A stretch of 6,221 nucleotides of DNA from Tessaracoccus flavescens. Its GTDB lineage: Bacteria; Actinomycetota; Actinomycetes; Propionibacteriales; Propionibacteriaceae. The stretch lies in the NCBI GenBank assembly GCA_020741375.1, contig DYZF01000101.1:1-6221 (forward strand). The letters are read 5' to 3'. A model generated the notes under the pieces. The model saw nothing but the letters and a program-made list of their open reading frames with translations. It did no database searches and had not been told where the DNA came from. Both the position numbers and the translations under genes were made by a program. This document shows positions 1-5,481 of this stretch, piece after piece; position 1 is the first letter of the stretch, and each line of letters opens with the position of its first letter.

Positions 1-726
1 CGGGAGATCCAGCGTCTCGCCGACGAAATCCTTCCGGCTGATCGCCTGCAGCACCGGGTAGCCGAGGGCAACCACCCGGTCTGTGGCGCGCACGAGTGCG
101 AGGGAGTTGAGCGTCGTCTTCCCGAAATCGAGGGTTGGGTCGACGAGGATGCCGTCTTCGCGGACACCGGCCTCGAGAGCGCGCTTCGCTCCTGCGTCGA
201 GAGTGCGGAGGACGTCGTCGACGACGGCGTCGCCGGGGCCGTAATCGATGCCGCTCGGATCGGTCCGCGGAGGCAGTCCGCCTGTGTGGGAGACGACGTA
301 CCCGGCGCCCAGCCTCGCCGCGACCCCGGCCAGCTCCGGATCGGCGCCGGCCCAGGTGTCGTTGACCAGGTCGACGTACTCCCCGCAGGCGGTCGCGACC
401 TCGGCGCGCCACGTGTCGAGGCTGATGGGCAGATGTGGGTGCCTCTCTCGCAGGGCTTTCAGGAAGGGGCGGACGCGGTCGATCTCCTCGGCCTCGTCTA
501 CCCAGTCGCCCTCTTGGCCGGCCCGCACTCCGCCGACATCGATGAACCCGACACCCTGCTCCACCATCTCGTCCGCGCGGGCTAGGGCTTGGGTGAGGTC
601 GCCGAAGCGTGCTGGCGCGTAGAAGGAGTCCGGCGTCCGGTTGATGATCCCCATGACGGCGGGGTTAGCGGCGTCGAACCTCCGGTTGCGGAGGACGAGC
701 GTGGCGGGCTGGGGAATCACAGACAC
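1..726 (-). CDS. folP2: FolP2-type dihydropteroate synthase homologue (3' end outside window)
   Basis: This is a pterin-binding TIM-barrel protein of the dihydropteroate synthase (DHPS) family. The 242 N-terminal residues are visible and read without frameshift to the left edge; the C-terminal RVH(D/E) segment is outside. Family motifs in order: MGIINRTPDSFY (25-36), DVGGVRAG (63-70), ISLDTWRAEVA (about 101-111), VNDTWAG (121-127), SHTGG (146-150), VDPTLDFGKTT (195-205) and AISRKDFVGETL (228-239). Equivalents of E. coli N22, D96, N115, D185 and K221 are kept as N29, D104, N122, D196 and K232. Loop 2 departs from canonical ESTRPG, and loop 1 ends in Tyr instead of the usual SerAsp. INRTPDSFY, DVGGV-AG, DTWRA and NDTW-G match my recollection of mycobacterial FolP2, a paralogue reported to lack DHPS activity, better than FolP1. 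The GTG at 726 is chosen because an in-frame TGA lies just upstream (732-730) and a promoter sits 7 bases before it; GTG at 720 is the alternative. True folate function is uncertain; family membership is secure. Confidence 0.88.
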   Translation of the reverse strand, partial: MSVIPQPATLVLRNRRFDAANPAVMGIINRTPDSFYAPARFGDLTQALARADEMVEQGVGFIDVGGVRAGQEGDWVDEAEEIDRVRPFLKALRERHPHLPISLDTWRAEVATACGEYVDLVNDTWAGADPELAGVAARLGAGYVVSHTGGLPPRTDPSGIDYGPGDAVVDDVLRTLDAGAKRALEAGVREDGILVDPTLDFGKTTLNSLALVRATDRVVALGYPVLQAISRKDFVGETLDLP

Positions 727-733
727 GAGTCAG

Positions 734-761
734 ACAGTACCCACAGCCACGCTGACGCCAA
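734..761 (-). promoter_or_regulatory. Probable leaderless promoter of the folP2-like gene
   Basis: On the minus strand, TTGGCG (761-756) is followed after 16 bases by TACTGT (739-734), a TANNNT -10 element. The GTG start at 726 follows after 7 bases, so transcription would begin at or next to the start codon. No convincing Shine-Dalgarno sequence is present, which fits a leaderless mRNA as is common in actinomycetes. It lies in the 78-base gap after the histidine kinase stop, suggesting folP2 is transcribed independently. Confidence 0.5.
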
Positions 762-804
762 GCCCATGACCGGGAGGCGCATACTCGAAGTGGTCGGCTG
801 AGAG

Positions 805-2349
805 TCAGTTGGCCAAGGGGAGCGCGATGGTGAACGTCGTCCGCCCCGGCACCGACGCGACCCACGCCGAGCCGCCGAAGCCCTCCACCACAGCCTTCAC
901 GATCGCCAAGCCCAAACCCGTCGAGTTCCCGGCCGAGTGGGTGCGGGCGCCGTCGGCCCGGGCGAAGCGCTCGAACACGTGGGGGAGTACCTCGGGCGGG
1001 ATGCCGTGGCCGTTGTCCGACACCCGAATCACCGCCACCTTCTCCGGCATCACCGGAGCCTGGCCCTCCATCGACACCGGGCGAACCGCTCCGGGCGGGG
1101 GAGCCTCCACCGACACCGACGTCGTCACCGTCGTCCCCGACGGCGTGTGCGTCCGAGCGTTCGACAGCAGGTTCACCATCACTTGCTGCAGCCGGTCGGC
1201 GTCAGCCATCACTTCCACCGGCTCGTCGGGCAGCTGCAGGCGCCACTCGTGGTTCCGGCTGGAGGCCTGCGCGTCGGAGACCGCGTTCAGCACCACCTCG
1301 ACGGCGTCCACCGGAACCAAGTCCACCCGCGAATCCGAATCCAGACGGGCAAGAAGGAGTAGGTCGTTGACCAGCTTGGTCATCCGCTGCGACTCCGCGC
1401 CGATCCGCTCCAGCGCATGCTCCACGACGGCGTCGCCGTCGGCCCCAGGCGCCCCCGCAACCCCCGCGACCTGCGTCTCTCCGCGACCAGCCAACTCCGC
1501 GTACCCACGAATCGCCGCCAACGGGTTGCGCAGCTCATGCGACGCATCCGCCACGAACCGTCGCAGCTTGTTCTCCGACGCCTCACGCTCGGCGATCGCG
1601 TCCTCGACGCGCTCCAGCATGTCGTTGAACACCGCCGACAGCCGCGTCACCTCGTTCTCTTCCGGCAAGTTCCCGCTCGGCACCCGCGGCACCGCCACCG
1701 AACCGCGCGCCAAATCCAACTGCGCCACGTCCGCCGCCGTGTTCGTCAACGCGACCAGCGGCGTCGTCGCCCGCTGCACGATCTTCCGAGTCGCAAACGC
1801 CGTACCCGCGATCGCCAGCACCCCGGCCCCAGCCGTCAGCAGGCCGATCAGCAGCAGCGCCCGCTCAACGCGATCCGTCGGCAACCCGACGGTGACCTTC
1901 CCGAACCGCGTCTCCCGGGCCTCCACCCGGTAGCGCCCCATGCCCTCCAGCTCCACGGTGCGCTTGTTGCCGTCGGCCGGCACGTCGAGCATGGTCCGCA
2001 GCGCCGCCAGCGGCACCTCCGTGTATTCGCCCTCGCCGACGATGCGCGCCGCGCCCGTCGTCTCAGACACCTGCACCGCGATCACCGTGCCCACCCGGTT
2101 GCCGGGGGTATCGATACCGGGCACGAGCTGGTCGGACTGATCCGGCCTGCCCATCCCCGGGCCGGGCCCCTGGCCCTGCCCGTAGCGGTCCTGCCGCACC
2201 TGAGCGCCGTCGAGCTCCGTATCGAGCTGGCCCATCAGAATCGACTGCGCCGCCAACACCGAGACCAAACACACCAGCACGGCCATCACAGCGACTGTGA
2301 CCGTCACCCGTGGCTGAAGCTGCGACGCCAGCGAACCACGTTTCCTCAT
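805..2349 (-). CDS. OmpR-partner sensor histidine kinase, membrane-bound, HAMP-containing
   Basis: This is a classical transmembrane sensor kinase of 514 residues that should phosphorylate the regulator encoded just upstream. From the ATG at 2349: TM1 at about 15-38, an extracytoplasmic sensor region at about 39-160 with a Gln/Gly/Pro-rich stretch at 53-70, TM2 at about 164-187, and HAMP at about 188-250. HisKA has FVADASHELRNPLAAIRG with phospho-acceptor His271; Asn at +4 fits the H-E-x-x-T/N phosphatase motif. The ATPase domain has an N box (VNLLSNARTHTP, Asn397), G1 (SDNGHGIP, Asp445), an F box (VFERFARADG) and G2 (STGLGLAIVK, 476-485). The frame stays open 27 codons further upstream, to 2430, but that part is Arg/Gly-rich and overlaps the regulator's end. 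The ATG at 2349 gives a normal N-terminus, with GGGGTGG 5 bases before it. The PhoR/TcrY-like grouping is only an impression; the signal sensed is unknown. Confidence 0.93.
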   Translation of the reverse strand: MRKRGSLASQLQPRVTVTVAVMAVLVCLVSVLAAQSILMGQLDTELDGAQVRQDRYGQGQGPGPGMGRPDQSDQLVPGIDTPGNRVGTVIAVQVSETTGAARIVGEGEYTEVPLAALRTMLDVPADGNKRTVELEGMGRYRVEARETRFGKVTVGLPTDRVERALLLIGLLTAGAGVLAIAGTAFATRKIVQRATTPLVALTNTAADVAQLDLARGSVAVPRVPSGNLPEENEVTRLSAVFNDMLERVEDAIAEREASENKLRRFVADASHELRNPLAAIRGYAELAGRGETQVAGVAGAPGADGDAVVEHALERIGAESQRMTKLVNDLLLLARLDSDSRVDLVPVDAVEVVLNAVSDAQASSRNHEWRLQLPDEPVEVMADADRLQQVMVNLLSNARTHTPSGTTVTTSVSVEAPPPGAVRPVSMEGQAPVMPEKVAVIRVSDNGHGIPPEVLPHVFERFARADGARTHSAGNSTGLGLAIVKAVVEGFGGSAWVASVPGRTTFTIALPLAN

Positions 2350-2399
2350 GGGCGCCACCCCGCCGCCACCGTCGCCGCGACCTCGACGCGCACCGTCAC
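2346..2399 (-). other. Possible 17-codon coupling ORF between regulator and kinase
   Basis: A GTG at 2399-2397 overlaps the response-regulator stop (GTGA). It opens a 17-codon frame, roughly VTVRVEVAATVAAGWRP, whose TGA at 2348-2346 overlaps the kinase ATG (ATGA). It thus bridges the 46-base gap with a stop/start overlap at both ends. If translated, it would let ribosomes pass from regulator to kinase. A short open frame in GC-rich DNA can occur by chance and no family is recognised, so this is tentative. Confidence 0.2.
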
Positions 2400-3121
2400 G
2401 CCCCAGCCGGCCGCAGCACGTAGCCAGCACCGCGGAGGGTGTGGATCATGGGTTCGCGGTTGTGGTCGATCTTCTTGCGCAGGTAGGAGATGTACAGCTC
2501 GACGACGTTGGCCTGGCCGCCGAAATCGTAGTTCCAGACGCGGTCGAGGATTTGGGCCTTCGAGAGCACCCGCTTGGGGTTGCGCATCAGGTAGCGCAGC
2601 AACTCGAACTCGGTGGCCGTGAGGGAGATTTGTTCGCCGGCTCGGGTCACCTCGTGCGAGTCCTCGTCGAGGATCAGATCGCCCACCACCAGCTGCGTGT
2701 CCGGCCGCGCCGACGTGGCCCCGGAGCGACGGAGCAGGCCCCGCATGCGCGCGATCACTTCCTCTAGCGAGAACGGCTTGGTCACGTAATCGTCGCCGCC
2801 GGCGGTCAGCCCGGCGATCCTGTCCGCGACCCCGTCCTTCGCCGTCAAGAACAGCACCGGCACGTCGGGCAGGAACGCGCGGATGCGGCGCATCACCTCG
2901 AGGCCGTCGAAATCCGGCAGCATCATGTCGAGCACCAGCGCGTCGGGCTGCACGTCGCGCGCCACGCGCACCGCGTCGGAGCCGGTGGACGCCGTCGACA
3001 CCTCCCAGCCCTCGTACCGCATTGCCATCGACAGCAGCTCAATCAGGCTGGGTTCGTCGTCGACGGTGAGCACGCGGATGGGCGTGCCGTCGGGGCGGAG
3101 GAGCGGGTCTGCGGATGCCAT
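2396..3121 (-). CDS. OmpR/PhoB-family DNA-binding response regulator
   Basis: This is a cytoplasmic two-component transcription factor of 241 residues. The receiver domain (about 15-130) shows the acidic pair D21/D22, phospho-acceptor D65 in ALVLDMMLPDFDG, switch T93 (LFLTAKD) and K115 (YVTKPFSLEE). After a linker comes a winged-helix effector (about 143-238): LTATEFELLRYL, the RVLSKAQILDRVW turn, the recognition segment NVVELYISYLRKKID and the wing HTLRGAGYVLR. Length and all key residues are normal for the family. The style resembles actinobacterial PhoP/TcrX-type regulators, but the orthologue cannot be named. The ATG at 3121 gives a 14-residue tail before the receiver fold and lacks a convincing ribosome binding site, so it may be read from a leaderless mRNA. 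The partner kinase lies 46 bases downstream, and an inverted repeat lies just upstream of the gene. Confidence 0.95.
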   Translation of the reverse strand: MASADPLLRPDGTPIRVLTVDDEPSLIELLSMAMRYEGWEVSTASTGSDAVRVARDVQPDALVLDMMLPDFDGLEVMRRIRAFLPDVPVLFLTAKDGVADRIAGLTAGGDDYVTKPFSLEEVIARMRGLLRRSGATSARPDTQLVVGDLILDEDSHEVTRAGEQISLTATEFELLRYLMRNPKRVLSKAQILDRVWNYDFGGQANVVELYISYLRKKIDHNREPMIHTLRGAGYVLRPAGA

Positions 3122-3124
3122 GGG

Positions 3125-3133
3125 CCTAGGGTC
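3125..3133 (-). promoter_or_regulatory. Possible leaderless -10 element of the response-regulator gene
   Basis: On the minus strand, GACCCTAGG ends 3 bases before the ATG at 3121. The hexamer GACCCT (3133-3128) keeps the A2 and T6 of TANNNT and sits 6 bases before the start codon. A weak -35 candidate, TAGCCA (3157-3152), lies 18 bases upstream. The octamer ACCCTAGG at 3132-3125 is repeated at the same distance before the VOC gene. The first -10 base is not T, so this is weaker than the folP2 promoter. Confidence 0.3.
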
Positions 3134-3134
3134 T

Positions 3135-3151
3135 CACCGCAGGCTGCGGTG
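3135..3151. repeat. Perfect inverted repeat between doxX and the response regulator
   Basis: CACCGCAG and CTGCGGTG form perfect 8-bp arms around a single G. They occupy the middle of the 40-base gap between the doxX stop and the regulator ATG, 14 to 30 bases before that ATG. As DNA it would be a dyad operator lying between the proposed -35 and -10. As RNA it could form a 7-bp stem with a GGC loop, but no U-tract follows, so a complete intrinsic terminator is unlikely. Confidence 0.6.
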
Positions 3152-3161
3152 TGGCTATGGG

Positions 3162-3638
3162 TTAGCTGTGTTCTTTCTGTGTAAGCGGGTGCTCTTCGAT
3201 GAACTCGTCGGGCTCCAGCTCGTCCTTCGGGCGCAGGAACAGCGAATCGAGCCCGAGCCTGCCGGAGCCGAACGCCATCAACAGGGCGCCGACGGCGGCC
3301 TGCATCGCGTTGTACTCCCAGCCGTTTTCCTGCAGGCCGAACGGGGCGCCGTCCTTGAAGATGACGATGGTGGCGACGTTGAGCACGATCATGCCCAGGC
3401 CCATCAGGGGCGTGCCGAGGCCGAACACCAGCAGCAGGCCGCCGATCAGCTCGAACGCCACGGTCAGCACCGCCAAGCCGTACGCGCCGGGCAGGCCTGC
3501 GCCCTCGATCATCGAGGTGAGCTGCTCAAAACCGATGGTCTGCCAGCGGTGCCAGCCGTGCACCATGAGGGTGCCGCCGGCCACCACGCGCGCCACGAGC
3601 AGCGCAATGTCGCGGACTATCGTCAGGAAAGCTCTCAT
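3162..3638 (-). CDS. DoxX-family integral membrane protein
   Basis: This 158-residue four-helix membrane protein belongs to the DoxX family. Hydrophobic segments are at about 7-27, 52-74, 77-95 and 109-124. The early R-x-x-x-G-x-x-x-x-x-H-G pattern (LLVARVVAGGTLMVHG), the FELIGGLLLVFG second helix and the GWEYN motif (106-110) are DoxX-like. The C-terminal tail from about 136 is hydrophilic and acidic and probably cytoplasmic. DoxX-like proteins are associated with redox and respiratory functions; in M. tuberculosis DoxX is described as part of a membrane oxidoreductase complex with SodA and SseA. No substrate can be read from this sequence. The ATG at 3638 lies 3 bases after the ndh stop, so the two genes are very probably co-transcribed and may be translationally coupled; only a weak CGAG lies ahead of the start. 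No truncation is seen. Confidence 0.88.
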   Translation of the reverse strand: MRAFLTIVRDIALLVARVVAGGTLMVHGWHRWQTIGFEQLTSMIEGAGLPGAYGLAVLTVAFELIGGLLLVFGLGTPLMGLGMIVLNVATIVIFKDGAPFGLQENGWEYNAMQAAVGALLMAFGSGRLGLDSLFLRPKDELEPDEFIEEHPLTQKEHS

Positions 3639-3641
3639 CAG

Positions 3642-4997
3642 TTACTCGCTTCGTGGGGTGACGTCTTCTCCGTGAAAGAGCTTGCCAGAGCTGCGAGCTC
3701 CCAGCCGCTGAAGCGCCAAACGCCCCACCAATTGCTGGTTTGTGACCACTCGCTGTGAGCGGCCGTTGGTGAGGAACGACAACGCCCACGTCAGCAGCGT
3801 CGTCACCCGCTGCTTGAAGCCGGCGATGTAGAGCAGGTGCAGAAACAGCCACGCCGCCCACGCGATGAACCCGGTGAGCTGGATCTTGCCGATCTTCGCC
3901 ACCGCCGAGTACTTCGCGATGGTGGCCATGGAGCCCTTGTCGACGTACTTGAACGGGCCGGGCAGGGGAGCGTGCACGATGCGGGCCTTGATGGTGGCCG
4001 CGGCGTGCTTGGCGCCCTGGATCGCGCCTTGCGCCACCCCGGGCACCCCGGGAACGAACGCCAAATCGCCCACCACGAACACCTCGGGATGGCCCGGGAG
4101 GTTGAGGTGTTCGTCGACGATGACCCGGCCTGAGCGGTCCAGCTCGGCCTCGGACTGGCTCGCCAGCACCTGGCCAAGTTCGCTGCCCTGCACGCCGGCC
4201 GCCCACACCTTGCACACCGATTCGATGCGCTGGCTGGTGCCGTCCTTGAACTTGATGTCGACGCCGCCCTCGTCGAGGTTGGTGACCAGACCGCCGAGCA
4301 ACACCTCGACGCCCAGCTTCTCCAGCGACTGCTGCGTCTTCTTGCCCAACTCGGGGCCGAACGGCGGCAGCACCTGATCCGCGCCGTCGACGAGGATGAC
4401 GCGGGCCGACGACGGATCGATCGAGCGGAACTCGTTGCGCAGCGTCGAATCCGCCAACTCGCGGATCTGGCCGGCCATCTCGACGCCGGTGGCGCCGGCC
4501 CCGACGACGACGAACGTCAGCAGGCGCCGTCGCTCATCGGGATCCGTGGTGAACTCGGCCACCTCGAACGCCTTAAAGATGCGTGCGCGCAGCTCGAGGG
4601 CGTCGTCGATGGACTTCATGCCCGGCGCGAACGTGGCGAAGTGGTCGTTGCCGAAGTAGGACTGCCCGGCGCCCGACGCCACCACCAGCGAGTCGTACGG
4701 CGTCTCGTGCGAGTTGTTGTGGAAGCGCCACTTGACGACGCGGTTGGCCAGATCGATGTCCTCCACCAAGCCCAGCAGCACCGTGGCGTTGGACTGGCGA
4801 CGGAGGATCTCGCGCGTGGCCGGGGCGATCTCGCCCTCCGACAACACGCCCGTGGCCACCTGATAGAGCAGCGGCTGGAACAGGTGGTGGGTGGTCTTCG
4901 CGATGAGCGTGACGTCGACGTCGGCGTTCTTCAGCGCCTTCGCCGTGAACAGGCCGCCGAAGCCGGAACCGATGATGACGACGCGGTGCTTGCTCAT
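3642..4997 (-). CDS. ndh: Type II NADH:quinone oxidoreductase (NDH-2)
   Basis: This single-subunit, non-proton-pumping flavoprotein oxidises NADH and reduces membrane quinone (probably menaquinone) at the inner face of the membrane. It has 451 residues, normal for the family. The N-terminal FAD dinucleotide fold is VVIIGSGFGG (6-15). The NDH-2 signature HLFQPLLYQVATG lies at 38-50. The NAD(H)-binding fold is VVVGAGATGVEMAG (163-176). The second FAD motif is VFVVGDLA (306-313), followed by the quinone-site signature AQGAIQGAKHAA (322-333). The C-terminal hydrophobic stretch at 375-395 followed by basic residues fits the membrane-anchoring helix of bacterial NDH-2. Its ATG overlaps the TGA of the VOC gene (ATGA), with GAGG about 10 bases before it, and doxX follows after 3 bases. 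Motifs and length favour NDH-2 strongly over other disulfide-reductase-fold flavoproteins. Confidence 0.95.
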   Translation of the reverse strand: MSKHRVVIIGSGFGGLFTAKALKNADVDVTLIAKTTHHLFQPLLYQVATGVLSEGEIAPATREILRRQSNATVLLGLVEDIDLANRVVKWRFHNNSHETPYDSLVVASGAGQSYFGNDHFATFAPGMKSIDDALELRARIFKAFEVAEFTTDPDERRRLLTFVVVGAGATGVEMAGQIRELADSTLRNEFRSIDPSSARVILVDGADQVLPPFGPELGKKTQQSLEKLGVEVLLGGLVTNLDEGGVDIKFKDGTSQRIESVCKVWAAGVQGSELGQVLASQSEAELDRSGRVIVDEHLNLPGHPEVFVVGDLAFVPGVPGVAQGAIQGAKHAAATIKARIVHAPLPGPFKYVDKGSMATIAKYSAVAKIGKIQLTGFIAWAAWLFLHLLYIAGFKQRVTTLLTWALSFLTNGRSQRVVTNQQLVGRLALQRLGARSSGKLFHGEDVTPRSE

Positions 4998-5374
4998 GCG
5001 CCGGCCGCCTCGTGCAGCTGGACGATGTTGCCGACGGTGTCATCAAGGTTGATCGAGGAGCCGGAGCCGTCCTCGAACTTGTCGCCGATGAAGCGGACGC
5101 CGGCCTTCGTGAGGCGCTGGATGTCGCCGTCGAGATCGTCGGTGCCGACGACGATGACGGGGAAGCCCTCCTTCCGGAGGCCCGTCATGTAGGCGGCCGC
5201 CACGGGATGCGAGCTGGGCTCAAGCATCAAGCCGGTGTCTTGTCCGGGGCCGTTGACGACGTAGAGGGAATGTTCCGGGATGGAGATGAGGGTCTCGAAG
5301 CCGAGGATTTCTGTATAGAAGGCGTGCGCCCGCGCGGGGTCAGTGACGTGGATACTGCACATGGTCAAACGCAT
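4994..5374 (-). CDS. VOC/glyoxalase-fold protein with degenerate metal site
   Basis: This 126-residue protein carries the vicinal-oxygen-chelate fold made of two beta-alpha-beta-beta-beta repeats. The first repeat shows IHVTDPARAHAFYTEILGFE (8-27) and TGLMLEP (47-53). The second shows FPVIVVGTDDLDGDIQRLTKAGVRFIG (71-97) and the closing DDTVGNIVQLHE (111-122), a variant of the usual DPDGNxxELxE. By position, only E52 matches a glyoxalase-I-type metal ligand. The first ligand position holds Met5, and the last holds Gln119 where Glu is usual. It may therefore bind a small ligand without metal catalysis; glyoxalase activity is not supported. The ATG at 5374 is preferred because a TACCCT -10-like element ends 6 bases before it, suggesting leaderless expression. 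ATG at 5362, with AGGTGA 12 bases upstream, is the alternative. It heads the minus-strand cluster and overlaps ndh by an ATGA. The physiological substrate is unknown. Confidence 0.88.
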   Translation of the reverse strand: MRLTMCSIHVTDPARAHAFYTEILGFETLISIPEHSLYVVNGPGQDTGLMLEPSSHPVAAAYMTGLRKEGFPVIVVGTDDLDGDIQRLTKAGVRFIGDKFEDGSGSSINLDDTVGNIVQLHEAAGA

Positions 5375-5377
5375 TCA

Positions 5378-5386
5378 CCTAGGGTA
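5378..5386 (-). promoter_or_regulatory. Possible leaderless -10 element of the VOC-ndh-doxX cluster
   Basis: On the minus strand, TACCCTAGG spans 5386-5378. TACCCT is a TANNNT -10 match that ends 6 bases before the ATG at 5374, so initiation would fall at or near the start codon. The adjacent AGGTGA resembles a Shine-Dalgarno sequence but abuts this ATG with no spacer; it could only serve the alternative ATG at 5362. No good -35 hexamer is seen at 16-18 bases. Confidence 0.35.
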
Positions 5387-5441
5387 CGTGCCGCCGCCGC
5401 GACCCCGCGAATGCTTGTGCGGCCACAACGGGCAACGCAGG

Positions 5442-5447
5442 TAGGCT
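5442..5447 (+). promoter_or_regulatory. Candidate -10 element for the mptB-like gene
   Basis: TAGGCT fits TANNNT and lies 34 bases before the GTG at 5482, predicting a short 5' leader of about 28 bases. The nearest TTG-type -35 (TTGTGC, 5415-5420) is 21 bases away, which is too far to be convincing. The site therefore rests on the -10 match and its position in the divergent gap. Confidence 0.3.
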
Positions 5448-5470
5448 GAGGCGTCCCCTACGCACTGACG

Positions 5471-5478
5471 AGAGGAAG
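5471..5478 (+). promoter_or_regulatory. Shine-Dalgarno sequence deciding the mptB-like GTG start
   Basis: AGAGGAAG ends 3 bases before the GTG at 5482, with its GAGG core about 6 bases from it. This is the best ribosome binding site in the window, and it fixes the start on GTG where no upstream in-frame ATG offers a better choice. Confidence 0.6.
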
Positions 5479-5481
5479 CCC

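Noticed and set aside
135..365. Arg-rich 76-codon plus-strand frame
   Set aside because: It lies antisense to the FolP2-like gene, whose DHPS motifs read through without interruption; the Arg-rich composition is a shadow effect.
727..804. Terminator after the histidine kinase gene
   Set aside because: I looked for a stem with a T-tract in this 78-base gap and found none; only the folP2 promoter is supported.
809..1933. 374-codon plus-strand open frame opposite the kinase gene
   Set aside because: It is antisense to a kinase with every catalytic box intact, is rich in Ser/Thr/Arg with no recognisable domain, and is a typical mirror frame of GC-rich coding DNA.
2350..2430. 27-codon N-terminal extension of the histidine kinase to ATG 2430
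   Set aside because: It would overlap the regulator's end, is Arg/Gly-rich and adds nothing to a normal kinase N-terminus; ATG 2349 fits better.
1417..2622. 401-codon plus-strand open frame, very rich in Arg, His and Gln
   Set aside because: It spans parts of both the kinase and regulator genes in antisense. Its composition follows the complementary G/C-ending codons and shows no fold.
3135..3151. Inverted repeat as an intrinsic terminator after doxX
   Set aside because: The stem is short and no T-run follows on the minus strand, so I list it as a possible operator or hairpin only.
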